From Clostridium_AD sp937920395 (GTDB lineage Bacteria; Bacillota; Clostridia; Clostridiales; Clostridiaceae), in contig DAVZGP010000011.1 of assembly GCA_052274345.1 (NCBI GenBank), forward strand, positions 1 through 64,000: a DNA stretch of 64,000 bases. Direction: 5' to 3'. Made by a program: the position numbers and the translations under genes. The notes below the pieces were generated by a model that was given only the letters and a program-made list of their open reading frames with translations, searched no databases and was not told the origin of the DNA. The first letter of the stretch is position 1; each line of letters opens with the position of its first letter. Below are positions 1-9,337 of this stretch, in pieces.

Positions 1-253
1 ATATAATTGATTTTTTTAATTTAATCACATATATATACATTTATAAACTATATTAAAATAATAGTATTAAAAAGATAATTTATTTTCATATGCTAAGTAT
101 AATAGCAATATCTAGAAAATGCAATATTATATTCTATATGAATATTCATAAATTAATGTTTTTTATGATTTTACAAATATAACTTCAAACTAAACTAGAA
201 CAAACTAAAAGCTGCTATTTTTCATTGCATTTAGTTTATTTAAAAATTATTAA
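1..253. other. AT-rich non-coding left edge
   Basis: This stretch precedes the 3' end of pilT. It is very AT-rich with scattered short poly-A and poly-T runs. I see no ORF with a ribosome binding site, no clear intrinsic terminator and no RNA gene. It may hold the pilT terminator or a promoter for a gene outside the window, but nothing in it is strong enough to call. Confidence 0.5.
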
Positions 254-1309
254 TTAAAGTGCTAACATTCTTACCATCATTTCATTGTCAACAGAGTAAG
301 TTATTGCGTCATCTTTAGATATAACTGATCTTTTATATAAATCTGAAATTGACATATCCATAGTTTTCATACCATATTTACCGCCAGTTTGAACACAAGA
401 CTGTAATTGATGCGTTTTACCCTCACGAATAAGATTTTGAATTGCAGGGGTTGAAATCATTATTTCAAGAGCGGCAACCCTTCCTTTTTCATTAATCTTA
501 GGTATTAATTGCTGTGAAATTATTCCCTGCATCACTGCAGCTAATTGAACCTTAATTTGTTGTTGCTGATATGGAGGAAATACATCCACTATCCTATCTA
601 CAGTTTTTGCTGCCCCTATAGTATGTAGTGTAGAGAAAACCAAATGTCCAGTTTCAGCAGCAGTAATTGCTATAGAAATTGTTTCAAGGTCTCTCATTTC
701 ACCTACTAGTATAACATCTGGATCTTCTCTAAGGATTGCTCTTAATGCATTTTGATAATTTCTACTGTCTTTACCAATTTCTCTTTGATTTATAATTGAC
801 TTATTGTGTTTGTGTAAATACTCAATAGGATCCTCAAGTGTAATAATATTACATGCTCTAGTTGAGTTAATTTCATTAACCATAGCTGCAAGAGTTGTAC
901 TTTTACCACTTCCTGTGGGCCCAGTCACTAAGACTAACCCCCTTTGTTTTGTTGTAAGTGCGCGTACAACCTCAGGGAGTTCAAGTTGTTTAAGTGTAGG
1001 TATCTTTAACGCAACTACTCTAATAGCTATAGTATCGCTTCCTCTTTGCTTATAAACATTAACTCTAAATCTTCCAAGTCCTCCAATAGAGTAAGACGTA
1101 TCGATTTCACCATTATTATAGTATTCTTCATATGAATCATCTAATATTTCTCTTGCATATTTTTCGGTATCTATAGGGGTTAATTTATCCTCCCCCACTT
1201 GTATTAGATTACCATTAACTCTAATAACAGGCACCGAGCCGACCGTTAGGTGTAAATCTGATGCATTTTGTTGTATTGTCCATTGTAATAACTCGCTAAG
1301 AGGTTTCAT
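254..1309 (-). CDS. pilT: Type IV pilus retraction ATPase PilT
   Basis: A 351-residue cytoplasmic hexameric ATPase that powers type IV pilus retraction and twitching. The N-terminal ASDLHL motif, the Walker A GPTGSGKST at about residues 130-138, the Asp box (ITLEDPIEY), the Walker B-type segment around EDPDVILVGEMRD, the His box (STLHT) and the C-terminal LIREGK motif typical of PilT are all present. Length matches the family (about 350). The ATG follows an AGGAGG-type ribosome binding site. It is last in a minus-strand run after sigK. No other pilus gene lies in the window, so its partner system must be elsewhere. The assignment is firm at family level; PilT rather than PilB follows from length and the C-terminal motif. 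Confidence 0.95.
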   Translation of the reverse strand: MKPLSELLQWTIQQNASDLHLTVGSVPVIRVNGNLIQVGEDKLTPIDTEKYAREILDDSYEEYYNNGEIDTSYSIGGLGRFRVNVYKQRGSDTIAIRVVALKIPTLKQLELPEVVRALTTKQRGLVLVTGPTGSGKSTTLAAMVNEINSTRACNIITLEDPIEYLHKHNKSIINQREIGKDSRNYQNALRAILREDPDVILVGEMRDLETISIAITAAETGHLVFSTLHTIGAAKTVDRIVDVFPPYQQQQIKVQLAAVMQGIISQQLIPKINEKGRVAALEIMISTPAIQNLIREGKTHQLQSCVQTGGKYGMKTMDMSISDLYKRSVISKDDAITYSVDNEMMVRMLAL

Positions 1310-1456
1310 CTTTTGTCCTCCTGTTCTTTTAATTAAGTTGTTAATATTAATATTTCAAAATTACATTTAATTTTCAATTTAGGTTATTTAATATTTTTAT
1401 TTTGTTTAACATTAAACATCATATAATTATACCATAGTTGTTACAATTTGTTAGAA

Positions 1457-2167
1457 CTATATACCATTTTTTTTTGTACTGTTTAATTCTTTATTAAGTT
1501 TCTTCAATGCTCTTTTCTCAATTCTTGATACATATGATCTAGAAATTCCAAGTATTAGAGCAATTTCTCTTTGAGTTCTAGGGCTACCATCAAGTAATCC
1601 ATAACGCATCTGAATTATTATTTTCTCTCTATCCATTAAAGCTACGTTTATCTTGTTATACAATTTTTTAATTTGTATTTTACTTTCTACTATATCAATT
1701 ATAGAATCTTCATCACTACTAAGTACATCCATAAGGGATATTTCATTTCCCTCTTTATCTGTGCCAATAGGATCTTGCAAATACACTTCACCCTTTGTTT
1801 TCTTATTATTGCGAATAAGCATAAGTATTTCGTTTTCTATGCACCTTGCAGCATAGGTAGCAAGCCTTGTTCCCTTGCTTGTATCAAAAGAGTCAATAGC
1901 TTTAATAAGTCCTACAGTTCCAATAGATATAAGGTCATCTACATCTTTTCCTGGATAGGAATATTTTTTTACTATGTGTGCTACTAGTCTTAAATTTCGT
2001 TCAACGAGTATTCCTTTAGCTAGTAAGTCGCCTCCCTCAAGCTTTTTTAAATAGGATTTCTCTTCTTCTTCACTTAATGGTTGAGGGAATGAACTACTCC
2101 CAGTTATATAAGCAGTCAAGAACGTAACATTTCCGATCATATCTAATAAACAATTCATGAAAAACAC
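1457..2167 (-). CDS. sigK: Sporulation sigma factor sigma-K (pro-sigma-K)
   Basis: A 236-residue sigma-70 family factor for late mother-cell sporulation transcription. Region 2 (ERNLRLVAHIVKKY followed by DLISIGTVGLIKA) and the region 4 helix-turn-helix (TQREIALILGISRSYVSRIE) are clear. The N-terminal segment before FPQPLS is hydrophobic and resembles the Bacillus pro-sequence removed by SpoIVFB, so the product is probably made as a pro-protein. The start is GTG at 2167: AGGAGG sits 7 nt upstream, whereas the next ATG, three codons in, is too far from it. The gene is continuous, with no skin-type element. A penicillin-binding protein lies immediately upstream. Confidence 0.95.
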   Translation of the reverse strand: MFFMNCLLDMIGNVTFLTAYITGSSSFPQPLSEEEEKSYLKKLEGGDLLAKGILVERNLRLVAHIVKKYSYPGKDVDDLISIGTVGLIKAIDSFDTSKGTRLATYAARCIENEILMLIRNNKKTKGEVYLQDPIGTDKEGNEISLMDVLSSDEDSIIDIVESKIQIKKLYNKINVALMDREKIIIQMRYGLLDGSPRTQREIALILGISRSYVSRIEKRALKKLNKELNSTKKNGI

Positions 2168-2262
2168 AGATGTTCCTCCTAATAGAGCTTATTAATATAA
2201 TATGAATTATTCTTTTAAAAGTGCATGGACTTAGAAATTTATTTAACATTAATAAATAATTT

Positions 2263-3963
2263 TTACTTTATATTTTTAAGTGAATTAACCACTTCTTTAA
2301 ATATTGGAGCTGCTGTACCCCCACCTTCTTCATCAGCTATACCAGCTATATTCATCTTAATATCATTTACATATACAACCATGGAATAATTTTTCCCATT
2401 TATATTGAAAAAGCCTACAAACCAACCATCAGACTTCTTTCCATTTGCATAAGTAGTAGTACCTGTTTTTCCGCCTATAGCCATGCCTTCAATATATGCC
2501 GCATCCCCAGTTCCCTTGTTTACAACAGCAATCATATGACGTTTCACCGCTTCTGCCGTTTCTCTTTTTAATACAGTGGTAGTTTTAGGCACAGTTTTCT
2601 CTAAAATTTCATTTTTGTCATTTACGTATGAGTCTATTATATTTGGTTTAACATATACTCCATCATTTATGATAGTATTAGGAATGCTAAGCGCCTCTAA
2701 CGGTGTTATTGTGACGTTTTGGCCAATAGCAGTTTGGCTTGTTTGCGCATATGTAGGATTTGATATATCCTCCTGGAAACTACCGATGTCTTCTTGCTGA
2801 AGATTCAATACTTTACTTAACATTCCTTGTTTCTGTGCATAATTATATATATTTTTAACTCCCACCTGCCAACCTATTTGAGCAAAAATATTATTTGAAG
2901 ATTTTGTTAAAGCCTGCGCTACAGTAAATATGTTTCCTTTAAAAGGCTCGTTTGGAAATATATTTGGTTTTAATGTAAATTCTTGATTGTCATTTATTTT
3001 ATTCATATCTATACCAGCTTCATCAACAATGACTTTGAAAATTGATCCTGGTAATGCTCCATTAGTACTTGGATATCCTAAATTAACATTATATTCATTA
3101 TCATCCTTTTGCGCCATAGCCCTTATCTTCCCACTGCTGCTCTCCATAAGTACAACACCAATTTTATTGTATTTTTCTTTTTTAAGAATATCCTCAACTT
3201 TACCTTGAATTTGTTTATCTATTGTAAGTCTTACATTTATATTGTTTTTAGGTTTAATTGTGGTACCAGCACTTATTTCACCGTTAACTCCTTTAGAAAG
3301 CCTAATTTTTGTATATTCATTTTCTTTAGTTTTATCATATATTTGCATTTCCAATGAATCAGCACCTTTTGATACAGTTTTACTAACTACCTTTTTAGTT
3401 TCTGAGTTAACAGTTACTTTATTGTAAGTTGTACTTGTCAATACATTCTCTATTTTCCAATACCCATCATTTACAACATCAGTAGAACAATAAATATAAA
3501 ACCCTTTTACCTTTTTAATATCTTTTAGCTTTTCATATGTAACTTCATCAATTTCATATCTTAATTTTTCGCCGTTACCAGTTCCTTTGATTTTTTCTAA
3601 ATCATCTGTTTTATTATAATTTCGAAGTGTAATAGTTAATGTTTCTAAATCATATTTACTAGTGTATTCATTAAATCTAAGATAATCTACTGGATCAATA
3701 ATTGCATAAAAGTGTTTTTTATAAGTTAAAAGGTCGGCTCCATTACAATCAAGTAACTTATATTGTGGTCCATATTTTTCATCTATAGTGTATTGTGCAT
3801 CAGCCATTGTTTTTAATGACTTTGAGTTAAAATACATATAACTTGATGCCCTCCAAATTAACGAACAAAATAATAGTATAAATAAGACCATTACTATCCA
3901 ATTTCTTTTCCTGATTTCACTCTTTTCATTCAAGTAACCAAAAATATTGTTTTTATTAGACAT
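2263..3963 (-). CDS. Class B penicillin-binding protein (peptidoglycan D,D-transpeptidase)
   Basis: A 566-residue membrane-anchored transpeptidase. One transmembrane helix lies at about residues 22-41, followed by a dimerisation or NTF2-like region and a C-terminal transpeptidase domain. The three active-site motifs are visible: SIFK (307-310), SSN (355-357) and KTG (499-501). It acts outside the membrane, cross-linking peptidoglycan from lipid-linked or nascent strands. The ATG has a GGGGAGGTG ribosome binding site. Position directly upstream of sigK suggests, but does not prove, a role in spore cortex or sporulation-septum synthesis. The alternative is a vegetative PBP2/FtsI-like enzyme. 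Confidence 0.9.
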   Translation of the reverse strand: MSNKNNIFGYLNEKSEIRKRNWIVMVLFILLFCSLIWRASSYMYFNSKSLKTMADAQYTIDEKYGPQYKLLDCNGADLLTYKKHFYAIIDPVDYLRFNEYTSKYDLETLTITLRNYNKTDDLEKIKGTGNGEKLRYEIDEVTYEKLKDIKKVKGFYIYCSTDVVNDGYWKIENVLTSTTYNKVTVNSETKKVVSKTVSKGADSLEMQIYDKTKENEYTKIRLSKGVNGEISAGTTIKPKNNINVRLTIDKQIQGKVEDILKKEKYNKIGVVLMESSSGKIRAMAQKDDNEYNVNLGYPSTNGALPGSIFKVIVDEAGIDMNKINDNQEFTLKPNIFPNEPFKGNIFTVAQALTKSSNNIFAQIGWQVGVKNIYNYAQKQGMLSKVLNLQQEDIGSFQEDISNPTYAQTSQTAIGQNVTITPLEALSIPNTIINDGVYVKPNIIDSYVNDKNEILEKTVPKTTTVLKRETAEAVKRHMIAVVNKGTGDAAYIEGMAIGGKTGTTTYANGKKSDGWFVGFFNINGKNYSMVVYVNDIKMNIAGIADEEGGGTAAPIFKEVVNSLKNIK

Positions 3964-4023
3964 AAAAACACCTCCCCTAGACTAATTCTAGCCTAGAATG
4001 AGATGTTTTATACTTTTCATATA

Positions 4024-4653
4024 TCATTTTTGACGTCTTTGTAGTATCTGGCTTATATTTGCAGTAAGCATATCAATAGCTACCTTGTTATGACCGCCTT
4101 CTGGTATTATAATATCTGCATATCTTTTGGTAGGTTCGATAAATTGTTCATGCATAGGTTTAACTACTGTTAGATATTGTTTTATTACAGACTCCATTGT
4201 TCTTCCTCTTTCTTTGATATCCCTTGTAAGTCTTCTTATAAACCTTACATCTGCATCAGTATCTACATATAATTTAATATCTAACATATCACAAAGACGT
4301 TTATTATCCAATATAAGTATTCCTTCAAATATAATTATATCCCTAGGCTTTACCGGAATTGTTTCTTTTGTTCTATTAAATATTTTAAAATCATATACAG
4401 GCTTTTGAATAACTTTACCTTTTAATAGAAGATTAAAATGTTCTACTAAAAGTTCTGTATCAAATGCATCAGGATGATCATAGTTTGTTTTTATTCTATC
4501 TTCAAGAGAAAGTTCACTTTGATCTTTATAATAGGAATCTTGCTCAATCATAGCAATACACGATTCATCAAACTGCTTATATATCTCTCTAGCTATAGTA
4601 CTCTTTCCGGAACCTGTTCCGCCAGTTATCCCAATTAGTATAGGACGATTCAT
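4024..4653 (-). CDS. udk: Uridine kinase
   Basis: A 209-residue cytosolic kinase that phosphorylates uridine and cytidine to UMP and CMP in pyrimidine salvage. The P-loop GGTGSGKST is at residues 11-19. The acidic motif around IEQDSYYKD and the FEGILIL segment are characteristic of Udk, and the length is standard (about 210). The ATG overlaps the stop of the upstream U32 gene by one base, with an AAGGAG site inside that gene, indicating translational coupling. The linkage trmR-U32-udk is common in Firmicutes. Confidence 0.96.
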   Translation of the reverse strand: MNRPILIGITGGTGSGKSTIAREIYKQFDESCIAMIEQDSYYKDQSELSLEDRIKTNYDHPDAFDTELLVEHFNLLLKGKVIQKPVYDFKIFNRTKETIPVKPRDIIIFEGILILDNKRLCDMLDIKLYVDTDADVRFIRRLTRDIKERGRTMESVIKQYLTVVKPMHEQFIEPTKRYADIIIPEGGHNKVAIDMLTANISQILQRRQK

Positions 4654-5876
4654 TACTTCTTCTCCTTTTCCTTAATAAGAATATCATTCGCGCGTAATTT
4701 TTCTTTAACATTTACAGTAAATAACATCTGAGCACTTGGAGCAGCTGGTATGCTTTCTCCCTTAGAATTCTTCATATCATTAAGCTTAATTAAAATATTA
4801 TCTCCTACAGGTCTTAATACTTCAACGGTATCGCAAAGATACGTTTTGTTCCTTTGCTCAATTGTTGCAATATTGCTTTTTTCATCATATTTCCTTACGA
4901 CTCCAACTATATCGTAATTTCTTATGTATGATGAAGATTCATATATCTGTTTGTGTGGATCTCCAAAATAAAAGCCAGTATAAAATTGCCTGTGGCTAGG
5001 TTTTAAGAGATTATCCAACCATTTTTTTTCGAATTTATAATTTAATGCGTCTGCTACGTATGCATCCACAGCTTCCCTATAAGACTTACATACAGAAGCA
5101 ACATAATATGAGCTTTTCATTCTTCCCTCTATTTTGAAGGACATTACCCCTGATTGCATAAGTTCCGGTATGTGTTCTATCATACATAAATCTTTTGAAT
5201 TCATTATGTAACTACCTTTATCATCTTCAATTATAGGAAAGTATTCCCCGTTCCTCTTTTCTTCCATTAAGAAATATTTATATCTACAAGGTTGAGCACA
5301 TTGACCGCGATTTGCATCTCTACCTGTCATATAATTTGACATAAGACATCTTCCAGAGTAGGACATACACATAGATCCATGAACAAAAGCTTCAAGTTCA
5401 CAAGTTTCAGGTAACTTTGCTCTTATTTCTTTAATTTCTTTTAGAGATAATTCTCTTGCAAGTACAATTCTTTTAACCCCTTGTTTATGCCAGAAAATAG
5501 CAGATTTATAGTTTACATTATTAGCTTGAGTACTTAAATGTATTTCTAAATTTGGTACAACTTCTCTGGCTGTCATAATAATACCTGGATCAGAAACAAT
5601 AATAGCATCTGCTCCTGTTTCATAAATTTCTTTTAAATAGCCCTCTAAACCTTCTAAATCCTCATTATGAGGAAATACATTTAAAGTAACATAGACTTTT
5701 TTACCTCTCACGTGTGCAAATTCTATTCCTTCTTTTAAATCTTCATTACTAAAATTATCTGCAAAAGCACGCAAATTCAATTTGCTTCCACCCAAATAAA
5801 CAGCGTCCGCGCCAAAATTTATAGCTGCTTTCAATTTTTCTAAATTACCTGCTGGTGCAAGTATTTCTGGTTTCAT
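4653..5876 (-). CDS. Peptidase U32 family protein (probable tRNA 5-hydroxyuridine synthesis protein, TrhP-like)
   Basis: A 407-residue member of the U32 'collagenase-like' family. Proteins of this branch (YrrN/YrrO in Bacillus, TrhP in E. coli) are needed to make 5-hydroxyuridine at tRNA wobble position 34 and are not thought to be real proteases. Visible family features are the N-terminal KPEILAPAGN motif and the cysteine-rich stretch from GRCLMS to QCAQPCRY, expected to bind an Fe-S cluster. I chose the ATG at 5876 because GAGAGG is 10 nt upstream of it. The in-frame ATG at 5885 has the site almost touching it. The upstream neighbour trmR methylates the same ho5U, which supports the tRNA role. 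Confidence 0.88.
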   Translation of the reverse strand: MKPEILAPAGNLEKLKAAINFGADAVYLGGSKLNLRAFADNFSNEDLKEGIEFAHVRGKKVYVTLNVFPHNEDLEGLEGYLKEIYETGADAIIVSDPGIIMTAREVVPNLEIHLSTQANNVNYKSAIFWHKQGVKRIVLARELSLKEIKEIRAKLPETCELEAFVHGSMCMSYSGRCLMSNYMTGRDANRGQCAQPCRYKYFLMEEKRNGEYFPIIEDDKGSYIMNSKDLCMIEHIPELMQSGVMSFKIEGRMKSSYYVASVCKSYREAVDAYVADALNYKFEKKWLDNLLKPSHRQFYTGFYFGDPHKQIYESSSYIRNYDIVGVVRKYDEKSNIATIEQRNKTYLCDTVEVLRPVGDNILIKLNDMKNSKGESIPAAPSAQMLFTVNVKEKLRANDILIKEKEKK

Positions 5877-5881
5877 ATGTT

Positions 5882-6550
5882 TCATTCCTCTCTTATGTTA
5901 CCCATATTCTTTCTTATCGTAACCGATATGCCATCTCCCATTGGGATTACAGAAGTTACAAGCTCATCATTACTAGATACTAGTTCTAAATAACTTTTCA
6001 TACGTTTTATTATAGTTATCTTTCTATGTGTTGCAAGTTCTTTTGATGCAACCATTCCTCTAAATAATACATTGTCTGCAATAAGAACTCCATCTTTTTT
6101 TAACAACCTCAAGCAATTAGGGAGAAAATGATTATAATGTCCTTTACCTGCATCCATAAAAATCATATCATATTCACCTTTGATACTTTCTAAAAGATCT
6201 AAACAATCACCCTTTATAATAGTGATTTTATCTTGTAGTCCACATTTCATTATATTATCACTAGCAATTTCTATCATTCTTTGATCTCTTTCAATAGTTG
6301 TAATTTCACTTAATCCATCTGATGCTAAATTCATTAAAATAGCAGAATATCCAATAGCTGTTCCAAGTTCTAAAATCTTTTTAGGTCTATTCATCTTTAC
6401 CATTAACTCTAAAAATTTAGCAGTTTCCTTTTGTACTATAGGAACTCCATTTTTAACAGAAAACTTTTCAAGTTCATCTAAAATGCCACTATTACTTGGT
6501 ATGAGCTCTCTTAAATATTGCTCCATATAATCATATGTTACCCCACTCAT
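5882..6550 (-). CDS. trmR: tRNA 5-hydroxyuridine methyltransferase (TrmR/YrrM-like O-methyltransferase)
   Basis: A 222-residue class I SAM-dependent O-methyltransferase of the COMT-like family 3. The SAM-binding motif is ILELGTAIGYSA, and the metal-binding segment is FMDAGKGHY followed by ADNVLF. In Bacillus the orthologue converts 5-hydroxyuridine to 5-methoxyuridine at tRNA position 34. The neighbour downstream is the U32 protein that supplies ho5U, so the pair forms a complete wobble-uridine pathway. The ATG has a GGAGG site. It is probably the first gene of the operon running to udk, since a terminator separates it from typA. Confidence 0.88.
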   Translation of the reverse strand: MSGVTYDYMEQYLRELIPSNSGILDELEKFSVKNGVPIVQKETAKFLELMVKMNRPKKILELGTAIGYSAILMNLASDGLSEITTIERDQRMIEIASDNIMKCGLQDKITIIKGDCLDLLESIKGEYDMIFMDAGKGHYNHFLPNCLRLLKKDGVLIADNVLFRGMVASKELATHRKITIIKRMKSYLELVSSNDELVTSVIPMGDGISVTIRKNMGNIREE

Positions 6551-6638
6551 TTATTTTCCTCCAAAATTAATAACACAAGTCAACTAAATTCCTTGCGCAT
6601 CATCTTATATTAATATGTATATAAAAAACTTTTATATT

Positions 6639-6681
6639 AAAAAAGAAAACCATATAAATTAATTATGCGGTTTTCTTTTTC
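6639..6681 (-). terminator. Intrinsic terminator after typA
   Basis: An AAAAAGAAAACC arm at about 6640-6651 pairs with GGTTTTCTTTTT at 6669-6680, with a 17-nt AT-rich loop. On the minus strand the stem follows the typA stop closely and ends in a T-rich tract, so it should terminate typA before trmR. Confidence 0.75.
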
Positions 6682-6711
6682 TTTAATTAAACTATTTACT
6701 TTTTGTTTTAT

Positions 6712-8541
6712 CTACTTCTTTTTGCCTCCACCTGCTCTTCTTCTTTCACCTGAGTCTAATATTGTTTTTCTCATTCTAATGTTTAGAGGAGTAATTTCAA
6801 CTAGCTCATCTATAGCTATAAATTCTAAGCATTGCTCTAGTGTCATTAATTTTACTGGAACAAGTTTTGGTGATTCATCTGCTCCTGAAGATCTAGTGTT
6901 TGTTAATTGTTTCTTTCTACAAACATTTATTTCCATGTCTCCACTTCTTGCACATTCTCCAGCAATCATTCCAGCATATACAGGTACTCCTGGTTCTAAG
7001 AAAAGAGTACCACGATCTTGAGCATTAAATAATCCGTAAGTTATAGTTTCTCCACCCTCAAATACGATTAAAGAACCTCTACTTCTATCTGGAATATCGC
7101 CTTTAAATTTATCGTAACCATCTAGAACGTGATTCATTATACCATTACCCTTTGTATCAGTCATAAGTTCGCTTCTAAATCCAATTAATCCTCTTGATGG
7201 AACCTTAAATTCTAGTCTAGTATATCCATTTATAGCAGAAGTCATGTTTACCATTTCTGCTTTCCTAGGTCCCATTTTTTCCATTACAACGCCCATAAAT
7301 TCTTCTGGAACGTCAATTGTAAGGAATTCAATTGGCTCTGTTTTATGTCCATTTTCTTCTTTATATATAACATTTGCTTTTGAAACTTGGAATTCATATC
7401 CTTCACGTCTCATAGTTTCAATTAGAACTGAAAGATGAAGTTCTCCTCTTCCACTTACTTCAAAACCATCTGTTTCTTCAGATTCTACTACTCTTAAGCT
7501 AACATTTGTTTCAAGTTCTTTCATAAGTCTATCTCTTATATGCCTTGAGGTTACAAAAGTTCCTTCTTGACCTGCAAAAGGAGAATTATTAACCATGAAA
7601 TTCATAGTTAATGTAGGCTCATCAATTTCAACGAATGGAAGTGCTTCTGGTTCAAGCACATCAGCTATTGTTTCACCAATGTTAATGTTTGGAATACCAG
7701 AAACTGCTACTATATCACCAAGTATTGCTTCTTCAGTTTCTACTCTCTTAAGTCCATCATAAACGAAAAGAGCTGAAACTTTAACGTTGGTGATTGTTCC
7801 ATCTTTAGCTATAAGTGCAACCTGCTCATTTCTTTTGATTGATCCTCTTTGGATTTTACCTATTCCAATTTTTCCAACATACTCATTATAATCAATAGTT
7901 GAAATAAGAAGTTGAAGTGGCATATCTAAATATCCCTCTGGTGCTTTTACATTCTTTACTATAGATTCAAATAATGGTTCCATGTTATCACTAACATCAT
8001 CAACTTCAAATTTTGCAAAACCTTCTCTAGCAGAGGCATATACCACTGCAAAGTCTAATTGTTCGTCATCTGCTCCAAGTTCAACAAATAGGTCGAATAC
8101 TTCATCAAGAACTTCAGTTGGACGAGCATCTTTTCTATCAATTTTGTTTATAACAACGATAGGTCTAAGATTTAATTCTAATGCTTTCTTTAAAACAAAT
8201 TTAGTTTGTGGCATTGGGCCTTCATATGCATCAACTACAAGAAGTACACTATCAACCATCTTAAGTACACGTTCAACTTCTCCACCAAAATCTGCATGGC
8301 CTGGAGTATCAACTATGTTTATTTTTATTCCCTTATGCATTACTGCTGTATTTTTAGAAAGAATTGTTATTCCTCTCTCTTTTTCTAAATCATTAGAGTC
8401 CATTACTCTCTCTTGTACTTTTTCATTTTCTCTAAAAACATGGCTTTGTTTAAGTAAACAATCAACTAATGTTGTCTTGCCGTGATCTACATGGGCAATA
8501 ATTGCTATATTTCTAACGTCATTTCTTGTAAATAAATTCAT
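6712..8541 (-). CDS. typA: Translational GTPase TypA/BipA
   Basis: A 609-residue ribosome-binding GTPase related to EF-G and LepA. It is involved in 50S maturation and in growth at low temperature and under stress. G1 is AHVDHGKTTL (residues 15-24), G3 is DTPGHADFGG and G4 is NKIDR. The EF-G-like C-terminal domains and the BipA-specific C-terminal domain follow, ending in a basic RRRAGGGKKK tail. Length is typical (about 610). The ATG has a GGAGG site. It is preceded by its own sigma-A promoter (8637-8665) and a leader that begins with a strong hairpin (8587-8622). Confidence 0.97.
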   Translation of the reverse strand: MNLFTRNDVRNIAIIAHVDHGKTTLVDCLLKQSHVFRENEKVQERVMDSNDLEKERGITILSKNTAVMHKGIKINIVDTPGHADFGGEVERVLKMVDSVLLVVDAYEGPMPQTKFVLKKALELNLRPIVVINKIDRKDARPTEVLDEVFDLFVELGADDEQLDFAVVYASAREGFAKFEVDDVSDNMEPLFESIVKNVKAPEGYLDMPLQLLISTIDYNEYVGKIGIGKIQRGSIKRNEQVALIAKDGTITNVKVSALFVYDGLKRVETEEAILGDIVAVSGIPNINIGETIADVLEPEALPFVEIDEPTLTMNFMVNNSPFAGQEGTFVTSRHIRDRLMKELETNVSLRVVESEETDGFEVSGRGELHLSVLIETMRREGYEFQVSKANVIYKEENGHKTEPIEFLTIDVPEEFMGVVMEKMGPRKAEMVNMTSAINGYTRLEFKVPSRGLIGFRSELMTDTKGNGIMNHVLDGYDKFKGDIPDRSRGSLIVFEGGETITYGLFNAQDRGTLFLEPGVPVYAGMIAGECARSGDMEINVCRKKQLTNTRSSGADESPKLVPVKLMTLEQCLEFIAIDELVEITPLNIRMRKTILDSGERRRAGGGKKK

Positions 8542-8586
8542 ATTAATCCTCCAATTTTTTTCATGTGTTTACACATTTTACACAAA

Positions 8587-8622
8587 CGAAAATTGGATAC
8601 GCCTTGAAGTATCCAATTTTCG
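8587..8622 (-). promoter_or_regulatory. 14-bp hairpin at the 5' end of the typA leader
   Basis: The arms at 8587-8600 (CGAAAATTGGATAC) and 8609-8622 are perfectly complementary, with an 8-nt loop. On the minus strand the stem begins within about 10 nt of the predicted typA transcription start and ends about 45 nt before the start codon. No uridine tract follows it, so a 5' stabilising or regulatory stem is more likely than a terminator. It could also be a processing site. Confidence 0.6.
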
Positions 8623-8636
8623 CATTTACTATACTT

Positions 8637-8665
8637 ATTCTAATATTATCTTGCAAAAAAGTCAA
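8637..8665 (-). promoter_or_regulatory. Predicted sigma-A promoter of typA
   Basis: On the minus strand, -35 TTGACT (8660-8665) and -10 TAGAAT (8637-8642) are separated by 17 bp. Transcription would start near 8630, giving a leader of about 90 nt that carries the typA hairpin. Confidence 0.65.
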
Positions 8666-8789
8666 CTATGTCTAGTGCTCAATATTAAAAAATGATAAAT
8701 TCTTTTAAATTATATCATTTAATTAGTTCTTTTATCATATCATCTCACATAAATACAAGTATTTACTTTATAGGATATTACTTTAAAAT

Positions 8790-9242
8790 TTATTTGCCTG
8801 TACATTTTTCACAAATACCATAGAATTTTAAGCTATGGTCTTCAATCTTAAAGTTATATTCTTTTTCAACAATCGATTCTAATTCTTCAAGTAAATCTCC
8901 TTGTACTTCTAATACTTTTCCACAGCGATTACATATCAGGTGATGATGCTGATGATGCTCATCTTGATGGTTAAGTTCATATCTGCTACAGCCATCATCT
9001 AAATCAAATTTTCTAATTACGCCCATATCTTCTAAAAGTTGAACTGTTCTATAAATTGTAGCAAGACCTATTTCTGGGCAGTCAATTTTAACCAAGTCAT
9101 ACAGTTCTTCCGCAGTAAGATGGCTACCTTCACTTTTTATTATTCCATTTAAAATAGCTCTTCTCTGTGGAGTTAGTTTATATCCCTCTTGTTTTAAGGT
9201 TTCTTTTAAACTCTCAACGCTCTCTGGAGATACCTTTGACAT
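8790..9242 (-). CDS. fur: Ferric uptake regulator Fur
   Basis: A 150-residue metal-dependent winged-helix repressor. The DNA-binding half contains LTPQRRAILNGI and the recognition segment PEIGLATIYRTVQLL. The metal and dimerisation half has a histidine-rich HQHHHLICNRCG stretch and a second C-terminal CEKC pair for structural zinc. The C-terminal half matches Bacillus Fur (GDLLEELESIVEK, FKIEDHSLKFYGIC) more than PerR. The start at 9242 is chosen because AAAGGGG lies 7 nt upstream; the ATG at 9260 has no such site. A Fur-box-like site overlaps its own -35, which suggests autoregulation. A PerR-like peroxide role cannot be excluded from sequence. Confidence 0.88.
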   Translation of the reverse strand: MSKVSPESVESLKETLKQEGYKLTPQRRAILNGIIKSEGSHLTAEELYDLVKIDCPEIGLATIYRTVQLLEDMGVIRKFDLDDGCSRYELNHQDEHHQHHHLICNRCGKVLEVQGDLLEELESIVEKEYNFKIEDHSLKFYGICEKCTGK

Positions 9243-9308
9243 ATATATACCCCTTTTCATATAACCATCATTTGACCTATAAGTATAAATAATATTTACT
9301 ATAGGTTT

Positions 9309-9337
9309 AGTTTAATACTTTTTTTAAATAATGTCAA
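9309..9337 (-). promoter_or_regulatory. Predicted sigma-A promoter of fur
   Basis: On the minus strand, -35 TTGACA (9332-9337) is 17 bp from -10 TAAACT (9309-9314). The -35 is consensus and the -10 is weak. The promoter is consistent with the fur start at 9242. Confidence 0.55.

Noticed and set aside
3982..4000. ATTCTAG/CTAGAAT palindrome before the penicillin-binding protein gene
   Set aside because: The arms are almost touching, so a stable RNA stem is unlikely, and no regulator is known for it.
7982..8485. 167-codon open frame on the plus strand inside typA
   Set aside because: It is antisense to the clear TypA GTPase domain, has a Ser/Thr-rich shadow composition and no ribosome binding site.
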